From assembly GCA_017654935.2 (NCBI GenBank), contig CM065706.1, forward strand, positions 3,785,961-3,849,960: a DNA stretch of 64,000 bases, written 5' to 3'. Each line of letters starts with the position of its first letter. The first letter of the stretch is position 1. The translations under genes and the position numbers were made by a program. The notes beneath the pieces were generated by a model. That model ran no database searches. It saw nothing but the letters and a program-made list of their open reading frames with translations, and had not been told where the DNA came from. This stretch comes from Phymorhynchus buccinoides. Taxonomy: Eukaryota > Mollusca > Gastropoda > Neogastropoda > Raphitomidae. Positions 22,496 to 33,370 of the stretch are shown here, piece by piece.

Positions 22496-24357
22496 GTGAG
22501 TGTTTATTGTCATTCAGTGGAGGTTTTTTTAAAATTATGTTTATTTTTTTATTATAAAAAACCCAGATCCACACTAGGTTTTATTCTATGTTTCCTTTCC
22601 TTTCCATTAGGCTACTTCTATCTCCTCAGCTTTCTAATTTCTTGTCTTCTTACTACCCCCCAAAGTGCAGCAGAATCTTCAGCCTGATGAAGTTGGCTGC
22701 CTGAGGCGAAGAAGAAGAAGAGGAAATGTTAACATTGAATAATGTAGAGTAACGCTGTTTGGTGCGAACGAGATTGACCCTGATGCGACAGTGACCGACA
22801 TAGACTGTGAGTGCGGAGTGTATGACCACATTTACAGAAGACTTGCGTACAGCAGGACTGCCTACTGTCCCCCCTAAGGGGATTTTGTTCCTGGAAACAG
22901 TTAAAATGGCACCCTGTCCCTGGAATCCACTGTTCTCTCTGCTGTCCCTGGAAACAGATTATAATCAATTTTCTTTTTAGCACAGTATTGTATAAATGCT
23001 GTATAAATGACGTGACATGTATTATCTGTTTCACAGACAAGGGAGACATGGTCACAACAAACAGGGCTGTATTGTATAAATGCTGTATAAATGACATGCC
23101 ATGTATTATCTGTTTCACAGACAAGGGAGACATGGTCACAACAAACAGGGCTGTATTGTATAAATGCTGTATAAATGACATGACATGTATTATCTGTTTT
23201 ACAGACAAGGGAGACATGGTCACAACAAACAGGGCTGTATTGTATAAATGCTGTATAAATGACATGACATGTATTATCTGTTTTACAGACAAGGGAGACA
23301 TGGTCACAACAAACAGGGCTGTATTGTATAAATGCTGTATAAATGACATGACATGTATTATCTGTTTCACAGACAAGGGAGACATGGTCACAACAAACAG
23401 GGCTGTATTGTATAAATGCTGTATAAATGACATGACATGTATTATCTGTTTCACAGACAAGGGAGACATGGTCACAACAAACAGGGCTGTATTGTATAAA
23501 TGCTGTATGAATGACATGACTTGTATTATCTGTTTCACAGACAAGGGAGACATGGTCACAACAAACAGGGCTGTATTGTATAAATGCTGTATAAATGACA
23601 TGACATGTATTATCTGTTTCACAGACAAGGGAGACATGGTCACAACAAACAGGGCTGTATTGTATAAATGCTGTATGAATGACATGACTTGTATTATCTG
23701 TTTCACAGACAAGGGAGAGGTGTACAGTTGGGGTCACAACAGACAGGACTGTATTGTATAAATGCTATATAAATGACATGACTTGTATTATGTTTCACAG
23801 ACAAGGGAGACGTGTACAGTTGGGGTCACAACAGACAGGACTGTATTGTATTAATGCTGTATGAATGACATGACTTGTATTATCTGTTTCACAGACAAGG
23901 GAGAGGTGTATAGTTGGGGTCACAACAGACAGGACTGTATTGTATAAATGCTATATAAATGACATGACATGTATTATCTGTTTCACAGACAAGGGAGACA
24001 TGGTCACAACAAACAGGGCTGTATTGTATAAATGCTATATAAATGACATGACTTGTATTATGTTTCACAGACAAGGGAGACGTGTACAGTTGGGGTCACA
24101 ACAGACAGGGCTGTATTGTATTAATGCTGTATAAATCATATGACATGACTTGTATTATCTGTTTCACAGACAAGGGAGAGGTGTATAGTTGGGGTCACAA
24201 CAGACAGGGCTGTATTGTATTAATGCTGTATAAATCATATGACATGACTTGTATTATCTGTTTCACAGACAAGGGAGAGGTGTACAGTTGGGGTCACAAC
24301 AGACAGGGCTGTATAGGGCTGGGATCCACTGAAAACCAGTTCTTCCCTCTCAAGGTA

Positions 24358-24446
<89 letters not shown>

Positions 24447-25248
24447 CCCCTCCCTCCCTCCCTCCCTCTCCTCCAGGCATGGGATTTTTCAGGCTTAAAG
24501 GTGGACCCTGACGGATGAGTTTTTGCATGAAACACATCGAGATCACAAGGAAAACACCCTTTACAGAGATCGCAACACTCACTTTGCTCTGGTTTCCTAG
24601 AAGTCAAATCGGCAATTCCTCCTTGGCGGAGGTGCTGGAAGTCAAATTCTTTCACACAAAGAGAAGGCATGTGCCGTCTCTTTTTTAATGGCCACCAAAT
24701 CGTTTGCACGAAATGTTCGCAATACAAGCCTTTTTTTTTTTTAATTTTTTTTAATTTTATACAGTTTATCTAAAGGAGTTTCGCTCACAACAAAGGAAAT
24801 AGCTCCTTTTTCTTTTCTTTCTGCACTACAAAAAAACAAAACGCCATCCAAAATGGCTACTCTCTCCGGCATCTCCGCCAAGGAGGAATCGCCGTGTTGA
24901 CGGTTTGATTTCTAGGAAACCAGAGCAAAGTGAGTGTTCCGATCCTTGAAAAGGCTGTCTTTCTGGTGACCTCGACGTGTTTCTTGCAAAAACTCATCCG
25001 TCAGGGTCCCCCTTTAAGGCTGATTTTAGTCTTTTTGATGGCCCCAGAGGACATTTTTGTGATAAAAAAGAAACCAACTGAGTGTAGAATTACCTCTTAA
25101 AAGTGAACACAAAATGAACTAAGCGTATCAGTTCTATTTCTAATGCTGTTTTTAATGCTTAGATTACAAAAAAGCTTCAGTTTCAGGTGTCTTTGCCCCC
25201 AGACCCCTGCTTTTGAGCCTTTTCCATGATTCCAAAGTCCCATGCCTG

Positions 25249-25279
<31 letters not shown>

Positions 25280-26847
25280 ATATTCCATTGCATTCTGGAA
25301 TTAATGTGGATTTTTGTTTGAATACGGGATTTAAAAAAATAAATAAAAAAAATTGTTTTTTGTGCTTGCACTGTATAAACCCCCCCCCCCCCCCCCCCCC
25401 CGAAAGTTTTGTTCTGCCAAGCTCAGTTCTAATCATTTACAACCCCATACAGGAGGAATCTCTTTGCTTCTTCCCCATTTACCAATGTTCTTGGAACAGA
25501 ATTTTAAACTAGGGCTCACCCACCAACATTCAGATTAAGTTTTTTTCTTTTCTTTTCTCTTCCAATCATGAATTTGTGTAGGTTTGACCCAAATGAAATT
25601 GGAGCCAGCAATCTGTGCTAGTTTTGGACACAAAAACCTGGGCCTGTATTCACGTTGAGATAGCATGAGACTTAGCATGATGCTAACTTAGAAGCTCTTC
25701 CTATAGGATTTAATAGGACTTTTGGAAGAGCTTCTAAGTTAGCATCATGCTAAGTCTCATGCTATCTCAACGTGAATACAGGCCCAGGTTGTTGTTGTTA
25801 TGCTTTCTAGCTATGTTATTGGTCATATCATAAGGCGCAGGGGGGGGGAAAGTATCACCTTGTGCAGTGGAACTTCCCTTATAAGACTCCCTCCCGTATA
25901 AGAGCTACTTTTCTGAGACATTGCCCTTCTTTGTAAGTATTATTATTACCTCCCTTATAAGACCCCTCCCTTATATTATGACCTCATTTGGGCTGATTTT
26001 TGAAGGCCTTATAAGCATGGGTGCTACTCTTTCAGTTTTACACAATATTTTTTAATTTTTACCAGAAACTGAACTTGGATTTTTTTAATTTATCAAAAAA
26101 TAAAAAATAAAAGAAGAAAATCTGACAAGTGATTTGGGCGTTTTGAACTTGGTTCTTCTATCTTGAAAGTTTACAAAGGCAATGTAATACTTTGGTAAAG
26201 GTCAAGATGTGCCCCCCCCCTCTACATTTCTCGGTTAATTGTATTTTTCCGTTTTTGCCTTTCTTACCATACATAAAGCTGTATTTTAGGAACATTTTTA
26301 GCTAATAACCTTTTTGGAATACTAACCCTATCCCTAACCCTACCCCCCACCCTATAAGACGGAAAAACGCAACAAACCACAACTGTGACAAATCGCGGTG
26401 TACTGCAGTACATAGTGAGGGGAGGGTTAGGTTTAGGGCTAGGGTTAGGGTTAGTATTCCAAAAAGAGAATTAGCTGAAAATGTTCCTAAAATACAGCTT
26501 TATGTATGTATGGTAAGAAAGGCAAAAACGGAAAAATACAATTAACCGAGAAATGCAGGGGGGGTGGCACATCTTTACCTTTACCAATACTTTTATAAGA
26601 CTTATCAGACTCGAACTATCTATCATTTTAACTGTCCGTCTGTCTTGTTATGCATAAGGGAGGTCCCACTGTAGTCCCTATGATAAGTAGTCCTCTTCCC
26701 TGTATCGTTGAATTCATTGATGGGTTGCTGATCTGATTTTGTTTGCGTTGCGGTTTTTTTCTCCTGCAGGTGTCTGTGCCGGCAGAGACGCACACTGTGG
26801 TGTGTGGAGTGGACCACACCATCACTCTGTGCAGGTCCTACGCATGA
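22322..26847 (+). CDS. RCC1L: RCC1-like protein (RCC1L/WBSCR16 type), last three coding exons, 5' part not found
   Basis: Three exons (22322-22495, 24269-24354, 26770-26847) join in phase to give the C-terminal ~111 residues of an RCC1 beta-propeller protein. The order GQVFVWGYGILGKGP, CGLGHFVALN, KGEVYSWGHNRQGCIGLG, FFPL, CGVDHTITL and a short tail with stop matches the end of vertebrate RCC1L (remembered human pattern GHVFVWGYGILGKGP ... CGLSHFAALTNKGELFVWG ... CGVDHMVTL). In mammals RCC1L is mitochondrial and acts in mitoribosome assembly and as an exchange factor for OPA1; the role here is inferred from homology. All junctions are GT-AG with phases 1/1, 1/0 and 0. Upstream exons for most of the propeller were not found between 9000 and 22300; they are either short and missed, or outside the window. 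A poly(A) signal follows at 27702. Confidence 0.88.
22756..22812 (+). pseudogene. Partial duplicate of the preceding RCC1L exon, ending in a donor-like site
   Basis: About 50 bp repeats the exon segment from CTGTTTGGTGCGAACGAG to GACATAGACTGTG nearly exactly (one C/T difference). It then jumps to the GTGAGTG found at the true exon end, so part of the exon is deleted while a consensus donor is retained. There is no acceptor directly in front. It is a pseudo-exon fragment in the RCC1L intron. Confidence 0.75.
22857..22960. repeat. Interspersed repeat, 'tccctggaaacag' family
   Basis: Contains the strings ctgtcccccctaagggg, ttcctggaaacagtt, gcaccctgtccctggaatcc and ctgtccctggaaacag. Related copies are at 14184-14300 (same strand) and 36636-36735 (opposite strand). 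No coding capacity is evident. Confidence 0.6.
22981..24268 (+). repeat. Tandem array of 14 partial copies of the RCC1L 3' splice site plus exon start
   Basis: Each unit contains intron sequence (tattgtataaatgctg, ... tattatctgtttcacag) followed by the first bases of the RCC1L exon (ACAAGGGAGA...). Copies of the acceptor/exon junction lie at 23037, 23121, 23205, 23289, 23373, 23457, 23541, 23625, 23709, 23801, 23895, 23989, 24071 and 24170; the genuine one is at 24269. Spacing is exactly 84 bp for the first nine, then 92, 94, 94, 82, 99 and 99 bp. The 5' units mostly carry a shortened exon part (GACATGGTCACAAC); the 3' units keep the longer exon form with TACAGTTGGGGTCAC. The long reading frames through this region on both strands are artefacts of the 84-bp period. 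Confidence 0.95.
24269..24354 (+). CDS. RCC1L: RCC1L exon: start of last RCC1 blade (KGEVYSWGHNRQGCIGLG ... FFPLK)
   Basis: The exon is 86 bp, phase 1 to phase 0, with acceptor tttcacag and donor GTAAAT at 24355. It encodes NKGEVYSWGHNRQGC, then IGLGSTENQFFPLK, matching the penultimate part of RCC1L. This is the only member of the array with the full exon continuation and a donor. If the acceptor at 24170 or 24071 were used instead, the frame would remain open and add 33 or 66 residues. Confidence 0.87.
24362..24470. repeat. (CT)n microsatellite directly after the RCC1L donor
   Basis: About 80 bp of pure CT, then ccctccctccct, starting about 7 bp after the GT of the donor at 24355. Confidence 0.95.
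24494..25018. mobile_element. Inverted-repeat (MITE-like) element in the RCC1L intron
   Basis: It begins CTTAAAGGTGGACCCTGACG and ends with the near-complement CGTCAGGGTCCCCCTTTAAG. The arms extend about 130-150 bp, sharing blocks such as actttgctctggtttccta and cctccttggcgga. There is no open frame, so it is non-autonomous. A half copy lies at 2642-2888. Confidence 0.75.
25637..25788. mobile_element. Near-perfect palindromic foldback element, copy 1
   Basis: The left arm (cctgggcctgtattcacgtt ... gaagctcttcc) and right arm (ggaagagcttc ... aacgtgaatacaggcccagg) are about 65 bp each and almost perfectly complementary, around a loop of about 20 bp. A second copy with the same arms lies at 35636-35782. 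Confidence 0.85.
25864..26673. mobile_element. 'acctcccttataagac' MITE split by a second inverted-repeat element
   Basis: The 5' part (25864-26022, cagtggaacttcccttataa ... ggccttataag) is a MITE of the family also at 4824, 11661, 20603 and 36924. Its 3' terminus (cataagggaggtcccactgt) appears only at 26652-26673, so about 630 bp has been inserted into it. Confidence 0.7.
26185..26597. mobile_element. Long inverted repeat inserted in the MITE
   Basis: The left arm (about 26185-26345) and right arm (about 26415-26597) are complementary over about 150 bp, with paired blocks such as taccatacataaagctgtat / atacagctttatgtatgtat and ggaatactaaccct / agggttagtattcc. Short TTAGGG-like strings lie near the apex. 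No coding frame. Confidence 0.8.
26770..26847 (+). CDS. RCC1L: RCC1L terminal coding exon (CGVDHTITL ... stop)
   Basis: Acceptor ctcctgcag is followed by 78 bp in phase 0 encoding VSVPAETHTVVCGVDHTITL, then CRSYA and TGA (26845-26847). This is the closing RCC1 strand and matches the RCC1L C-terminus in length and position. The last codons (GGTCCTACGCATGA) are also the start of a repeat unit in the 3' UTR. Confidence 0.88.
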   Translation: MSVPAETHTVVCGVDHTITLCRSYA

Positions 26848-27715
26848 TGACGCATCGTCCAGCCGTCTGCCGCATCGTCTAGGATGACTCCACATCATCA
26901 TTTGCCATTGCCCCTGTGGAGGTCCTACGCATTGACTCCACATCATCATCATTTGCCATTGCCCCTGTGGAGTTCCTATGCATGATGACGCATCGTTCAG
27001 CCGTCTGCTGCATCGTCTAGGATGACTCCACATCATCATTTGCCATTGCCCCACATCATTCCACTGCATTGTCTAGGATGACATCATTTGCCATGACCCC
27101 TGTGGAGGTCCTACACATGACGACATAACGCATCGTATTCCGCATTGTCTAGGATGACTCCACATCATCATCATTTACCATTGCCCCACATCATTCCACT
27201 GCATCGTCTAGGATGACTCCACATCATTTGCCATTACCCCTGTGGAGGTCCTACGCATGACGACATAATGCATCGTCTTCCGCATTGTCTAGGATGACTC
27301 CACATCATCATCATTTGCCATTGCCCCGCATCATTCCGCCACATCGTCACTAGTAGCATAGTTACTGTTTATGACAAGTTTGTTTTCAGAAAATGGGGAC
27401 AGTTTTTGTTCAGTCTCAAGATTTGTGACTGAATGCCAGGTGTTAAAGGCCCACCACGTCATGTGCCAAAATCATGGTTTTCATGCGTTTTCCCTCTTAT
27501 AGCTGGTAAGAAATCTTAAGAAATCTTCCAAGCATAAGGGAATGTGACACATGACGTGGGGGGTCTTTAAACAATTCTGGACTGGGTTTTTTTCCCTTGT
27601 GCGTTATGGGGAAAACCCCAACATGTGTTCAGATTGTGAGGACTCATCTTTTTTGTTTAACATTGTACAGCACATGAATGTGTTTACAGTGCTGTGATGT
27701 GAATAAAGTCAGAAA
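26848..27715 (+). repeat. Probable RCC1L 3' UTR built from degenerate tandem repeats
   Basis: About five irregular units of 90-150 bp combine gatgactccacatcatcat, tttgccattgcccc, tgtggaggtcctacgcatga and gcatcgtctagg. The unit overlaps the end of the RCC1L coding sequence (ggtcctacgcatga at the stop codon). From 27340 to 27715 the sequence is unique. Confidence 0.75.
27702..27707 (+). terminator. Poly(A) signal AATAAA for RCC1L
   Basis: AATAAA in gtgaataaagtcag, about 855 bp after the RCC1L stop and just before the minisatellite begins at 27721. It is the best candidate transcript end. Confidence 0.6.
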
Positions 27716-27720
27716 TTAAA

Positions 27721-29840
27721 TTGCAATCTGTGTGTGTGTGTCCATCGCAATCTGTGTGTGTGTGTCCATCGCAATCTGTGTGTGTGTCCATCACAATCTG
27801 TGTGTGTGTGTGTCCATCACAATCTGTGTGTGTGTGTGTCCATCACAATCTGTGTGTGTGTGTCCATCACAATCTGTGTGTCCATCACAATCTGTGTGTG
27901 TCCATCGCAATCTGTGTGTGTGTGTCCATCGCAATCTGTGTGTGTGTCCATCACAATCTGTGTTCATCGCAATCTGTGTGTGTCCATCGTAATCTCTGTG
28001 TGTCCATCGTAATCTCTGTGTGTCCATCACAATCTGTGTGTGCGTCCATCACAATCTGTGTGTGTCCATCACAATCTGTGTGTGTGTCCATCACAATCTG
28101 TGTGTGTTCATCACAATCTGTGTGTTCATCACAATCTGTGTGTGTGTCCATCACAATCTGTGTGTGTCCATCACAATCTGTGTGTGTGCGTCCATCGCAA
28201 TCTGTGTGTGTGTGTCCATCGCAATCTGTGTGTGTGTCCATCACAATCTGTGTGTGTGTGTGTCCATCACAATCTGTGTGTGTGTCCATCACAATCTGTG
28301 TGTGTGTCCATCACAATCTGTGTGTGTCCATCACAATCTGTGTGTGTGTCCATCACAATCTGTGTGTGTGTTCATCACAATCTGTGTGTTCATCACAATC
28401 TGTGTGTGTGTCCATCACAATCTGTGTGTGTCCATCACAATCTGTGTGTGTGTCCATCACAATCTGTGTGTTCATCACAATCTGTGTGTGTGTCCATCAC
28501 AATCTGTGTGTGTGTTCATCACAATGTGTGTGTCCATCACAATCTGTGTGTGTGTGTGTGCGTCCATCGCAATCTGTGTGTGTGTCCATCACAATCTGTG
28601 TGTGTGTCCATCACAATCTGTGTGTGTGCGTCCATCGCAATCTGTGTGTGTGTGTCCATCACAATCTGTGTGTGTGTCCATCACAATCTGTGTGTGTGTG
28701 TGTCCATCACAATCTGTGTGTGTGTGTGTCCATCGCAATCTGTGTGTGTGTCCATCACAATCTGTGTGTGTGTGTCCATCACAATCTGTGTGTGTCCATC
28801 ACAATCTGTGTGTGTGTGTCCATCACAATCTGTGTGTGTCCATCACAATCTGTGTGTGTGTGTCCATCGCAATCTGTGTGTGTGCGTCCATCGCAATCTG
28901 TGTGTGTGTCCATCACAATCTGTGTGTGTGTCCATCACAATCTGTGTGTGTGTGTCCATCACAATCTGTGTGTGTGTGTCCATCACAATCTGTGTGTCCA
29001 TCACAATCTGTGTGTGTGTGTCCATCACAATCTGTGTGTGTGCGTCCATCGCAATCTGTGTGTGTGTCCATCACAATCTGTGTGTGTGTGTCCATCACAA
29101 TCTGTGTGTGTGTGTCCATCACAATCTGTGTGTGTGTGTCCATCACAATCTGTGTGTGTGTGTCCATCACAATCTGTGTGTGTGTCCATCGCAATCTGTG
29201 TGTGTGTCCATCGCAATCTGTGTGTGTGTCCATCACAATCTGTGTGTGTCCATCACAATCTGTGTGTCCATCACAATCTGTGTGTGTCCATCGCAATCTG
29301 TGTGTGTGTCCATCGCAATCTGTGTGTGTGTCCATCACAATCTGTGTGTGTGCGTCCATCGCAATCTGTGTGTGTCCATCACAATGTGTGTGTGTGTCCA
29401 TCACAATCTGTGTGTGTGTCCATCACAATCTGTGTGTGTGTCCATCGCAATCTGTGTGTGTGTCCATCACAATCTGTGTGTGTGCGTCCATCGCAATCTG
29501 TGTGTGTGTGTGTCCATCGCAATCTGTGTGTGTGTGTGTCCATCGCAATCTGTGTGTGTGTGTCCATCGCAATCTGTGTGTGTGTCCATCGCAATCTGTG
29601 TGTGTGTGTCCATCACAATCTGTGTGTGCGTCCATCGCAATCTGTGTGTGTGTCCATCGCAATCTGTGTGTGTGTGTCCATCACAATCTGTGTGTGTCCA
29701 TCGCAATCTGTGTGTGTGTGTCCATCACAATCTGTGTGTGTGTGTCCATCACAATCTGTGTGTGTGTGTCCATCACAATCTGTGTGTTTGTCCACCGCAA
29801 TCTCTGTGTGTCCATCTCAATCTGTGTGTGCGTCTACCGC
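27721..29840. repeat. Minisatellite, (TG)n tccatcRcaatc unit
   Basis: On the order of a hundred units of ccatcacaatc or ccatcgcaatc are separated by (TG)3-8. Spacer length varies, giving an 18-28 bp period. All three forward frames and several reverse frames stay open for long stretches because the unit has no stop; none is a gene. Confidence 0.97.
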
Positions 29841-30360
29841 AATCTGTGTGTGTGTGTGTGTCTATGCAATCTGTGTGTGTGTGTGTGTCTATGCAATCTG
29901 TGTGTGTGTGTGTGTCCATGCAATCTCTGTGTGTGTGTATGCAATCTGTGTGTGTGTGTGTGTCTATGCAATCTGTGTGTGTGTGTGTGTGTATGCAATC
30001 TGTGTGTGTGTGTGTCTATGCAATCTGTGTGTGTGTGTGTCCATGCAATCTGTGTGTGTGTGTGTCCATGCAATCTGTGTGTGTGTGTCCATGCAATCTG
30101 TGTGTGTGTGTCCATGCAATCTGTGTGTGTCCATGCAATCTGTGTGTGTCTATGCAATCTGTGTGTGTGTGTGTATGCAATCTGTGTGTGTGTGTGTCCA
30201 TGCAATCTGTGTGTGTGTGTGTGTGTCCATGCAATCTGTGTGTGTGTCCATGCAATCTGTGTGTGTCCATGCAATCTGTGTGTGTGTGTCCATGCAATCT
30301 GTGTGTGTGTGTCCATGCAATCTGTGTGTGTGTGTCCATGCAATCTGTGTGTCCATTGCA
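29840..30360. repeat. Minisatellite, second unit type (TG)n YYatgcaatc
   Basis: The array continues, but the unit changes to ctatgcaatc/ccatgcaatc with longer (TG)n spacers. The switch happens over about 100 bp (29785-29860) through intermediate units (ccaccgcaatc, ccatctcaatc, ctaccgcaatc). Confidence 0.95.
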
Positions 30361-30910
30361 ATGCATGTCAGTGTATGTGTGTGTGTATATACATAAGACA
30401 AACTCTACCAAAAAGAAACGGTTCATAAAAGGACATTCAAAAACGATAGGAGATAATTATCAATAATTTATAAAGGCAACGAAAGGGAGATAATTCCAGT
30501 CGAAGATAGGGGGAGATAACTGAAAACTCCCGAGTTAGAATTCAAGGGAGATAATTGCAAATTCAAGAAAGGTAACTTTGTATCAAAGGAGTTTAACTTG
30601 CCTAGCATCTTGTATTTTTTCAAGTTCTTGGCTGTTGCATCTCACCCGACCAGAGACTATTACTTTTTTTCCAGAGCATGCATGCGTTGCTATAGCAGCA
30701 GAAATGGTAACAAAAGTTCTAAAAATAGACACGCACTTGGCAGGGTGCTTGGTAGTGAATGTCTTTGCATTTGGTGGGAGTGTAGAGCGATGTCTTCGGC
30801 AAATATATTCGCCTGTGGTGCTAGGGGAGTTAATTCCATTAGTTACCTTTTGTCCGACAAAAAAAAACCTCGCATCTCTCGAACCGCAGACAGCGAAATA
30901 CAGTTTTATG
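30361..30910. other. Intergenic stretch between the convergent genes
   Basis: Repeated short 'gggagataa' motifs occur between 30440 and 30560. I see no gene. Confidence 0.4.
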
Positions 30911-30917
30911 AACATGT

Positions 30918-30943
30918 TTTATTGTCAAAAATTTGTTTTTATT
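30918..30943 (-). terminator. Two minus-strand AATAAA signals, possible distal end of the syndecan transcript
   Basis: TTTATT at 30918-30923 and 30938-30943 reads AATAAA on the minus strand. If used by syndecan, the 3' UTR would be about 10 kb. A nearer candidate is at about 39773. The assignment is uncertain. Confidence 0.3.
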
Positions 30944-31436
30944 ATACACAAGATTAGAATGTGAATTCACACACCCCTCCCCTCCCCCCTCCCCTTATGT
31001 ACACACTTGCACTCACACCCATAACGTCCAAACCACACGTACACACTCACAGACACACCGACTGAGGCGACCTGCGAAAAAGACGAACAGATGGCATCAG
31101 AGAACGAATGAAAAGCTAGATTTAAAAACAAAACAACAAAATCTTGCATTTCCTACTAAACTGCAGAGAAAAAAAGTAACACCCATCCACCCAAAAATAA
31201 GCCTATCTTGCTGCCTTTCAACGAGGCTTTACACAGAAAATTATCTGCCCCTGTCTCGTGCCCTGAGATGCAAACGCCACCTACTTAAATTATCGCCCTT
31301 GCCTGTCAGGAACTAGTAAGTATATATAGCCACAGAAAGTTATCTGCTCCTGACTCGTCACCAGGGGGCGTTGACAGTTCGGGCCTAAAATTATCGCCCT
31401 TTCGTGTCGGCAAGGAGTAGAATAACGCCTCATTAA

Positions 31437-31528
31437 CCTTTTCAGTGCCGGTCATGATTTTTGCTGCATTCAAAAATGGCACAGCAAAGAGGCAGCGCAG
31501 GCACGACTAAAAGATGGCACTGAAAGGG
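31437..31528. mobile_element. 92-bp mini-element flanked by TTAA
   Basis: TTAA at both sides (31433-31436, 31529-31532) and inverted ends CCTTTTCAGTGCC / GGCACTGAAAGGG. It resembles the TTAA-flanked family described at 47114. Confidence 0.6.
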
Positions 31529-32999
31529 TTAAAATTTCACTGATAAAATCAATTGTAGATAACTCTTAGGTTGTCAAAAATATTGATTTTGCAACGATTT
31601 GCATTTTTAGCAATAACGGCTTTTCCCATGATCTAATAGGACTACCTCCTTTCAGCAAATTTGTTATGAGATTTTAGTGATCTAAATCCTCTCCTTTTTT
31701 TTTCTTTTTCCCATCAATGATTAAGAACAAAACTCGAATCTTCTGTTATTTTCAGCAATCTAAATAAATTAACTACAGCTACTGCAAACAAACTTGCAAA
31801 CAAACTCAGCTCCCCCCCCCCCATGAATGTAGAGAAAAACTTTACAAAATAGATTTGAAGTGCACTATCCTCTGCTAAATTCCTTCACATAATTCCCATA
31901 TCGTGTGTCTGTAATTTGAGTTGGACAGAAAATGTGTATAAAAGCATTGATCCTAGCTAGAAGGGGAAAAAAGTAGAATTATTTTTCTTCAAAACTTCAA
32001 CCTTGCATGCAAGTGAAAATGTGAAATGCCCATTATGTAAACCCACATTTAGAACACTTGTAACATACAAGTCAGAATATGAAAATATAAAATCAGAATT
32101 TCAGAGAAAAAAAACCACAATCTAAAAATAACAATACCATGCAAATCAAAATTTGAAAATAAAAATCCAAACAATAGAATTAAAAAAAACAACCCCACAA
32201 TCTAAAAATAACAATACCGTGCGTCATCCGTTCAATTTACTACGGTCATTAAGTTTAGTGTGTTGTCTTCATTCACCTCGTCAAAGTCTTTTAAAGACGA
32301 AAATTTTATTCACCAAATTATACGTTATTATCCATTTCATCTTTTCGTGCTTGTGTGAGTGTAGCATTTTGATGCTTTTAGTTCAACTGAACATCATACA
32401 ATTCAAAAGCATAATTCTCAAGATACAAGCCATAATCCAAAAATTTAAACGTCCGAAATTTGAATATAAACTCAAAGAAAAACAAAACACAACAAAAGAA
32501 TATACATCCAAAAATGAAACAGTGTGTTTCTGACAAACTGATGAAGAAAGAAGAGACCCACTCGCGCACAGCAACTTCACTCGTGCACACCCACCCACCC
32601 CTCTCACGCCATAGCACACATTTGATTCCAAACGCTATCAAAATAGCTTTCCCCATATTGTTCTACATGAGCAACCAGCTCAGCTAGCGGCTACACAGTA
32701 GACAGGTTAGAGAGAGAGAGGAGGGAATACATAGAGTAAAGGGAGGGGGGGGGGGGGGAGGCTAGGAAAAGAGATTATGTACATCCGGTTCATCTCTGGC
32801 AAGGGGAGAGAAGCCATTGTTTTAACTCCGCATGACTAATTGAAGGTAAATGAATCCATGAGAGAGGGCATATACCATGCTGTGATAGCAGTGAAACCTT
32901 GTACGTTAAATATTCTTTGTCGATACATTTATAGAAAACAAAACAAAAACAAGATAAATCGTAAAAATCCAAAGCCTGCTTATGGGGAGGGAGAAGATG

Positions 33000-33370
33000 A
33001 AACACTGTTTTGATACACACTGCTATAAATTCACAGGAATCCAACATTCTAAATCACAAACCCTTAGCAAAAAACAAAACAGACTGACACTGTTTTGATA
33101 CACACTGCTATAAATTCACAGGAATCCAAAATACTAAATCACAAACCCTTAGCAAAAAACAAAAACAGACTGTTCTAATATTTGACACACTGCTGCAAAT
33201 TCACAGGAATCCCACATACTAAATCGCAAATCCTTATAAAATAAAAAAAACCCAACAGACTTCTGATAAGACACACTACACAAATTCTTTGAATAACGAA
33301 AAACAAACCGTTGTAACAGACGCACTGCTACAAATTCACAGGAATCTTAAATCACAATTCCTTAAAATGT
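33000..33370. repeat. Degenerate tandem repeat, about 87 bp period
   Basis: Three to four units of gatacacactgctataaatt, cacaggaatccaacat, ctaaatcacaaaccctta, with growing divergence toward 33370. Confidence 0.8.

Noticed and set aside
22729..23761. Long frames on both strands through the RCC1L array (such as CCINDMTCIICFTDKGD repeats)
   Set aside because: The 84-bp unit is a multiple of three without stops, so both strands stay open. The sequence is duplicated intron end plus exon start.
26320..26455. Telomere (TTAGGG)n or interstitial telomere site
   Set aside because: Only two or three imperfect ccctaa units, located at the apex of an inverted repeat element. Similar short strings at 49935 and 50290 are also transposon-internal.
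27721..30466. Open reading frames of 800-890 codons rich in Cys, Val and His, in several forward frames
   Set aside because: They are produced by a stop-free minisatellite. Several frames are open at once, codons simply follow the repeat, and no splice or start context is present.
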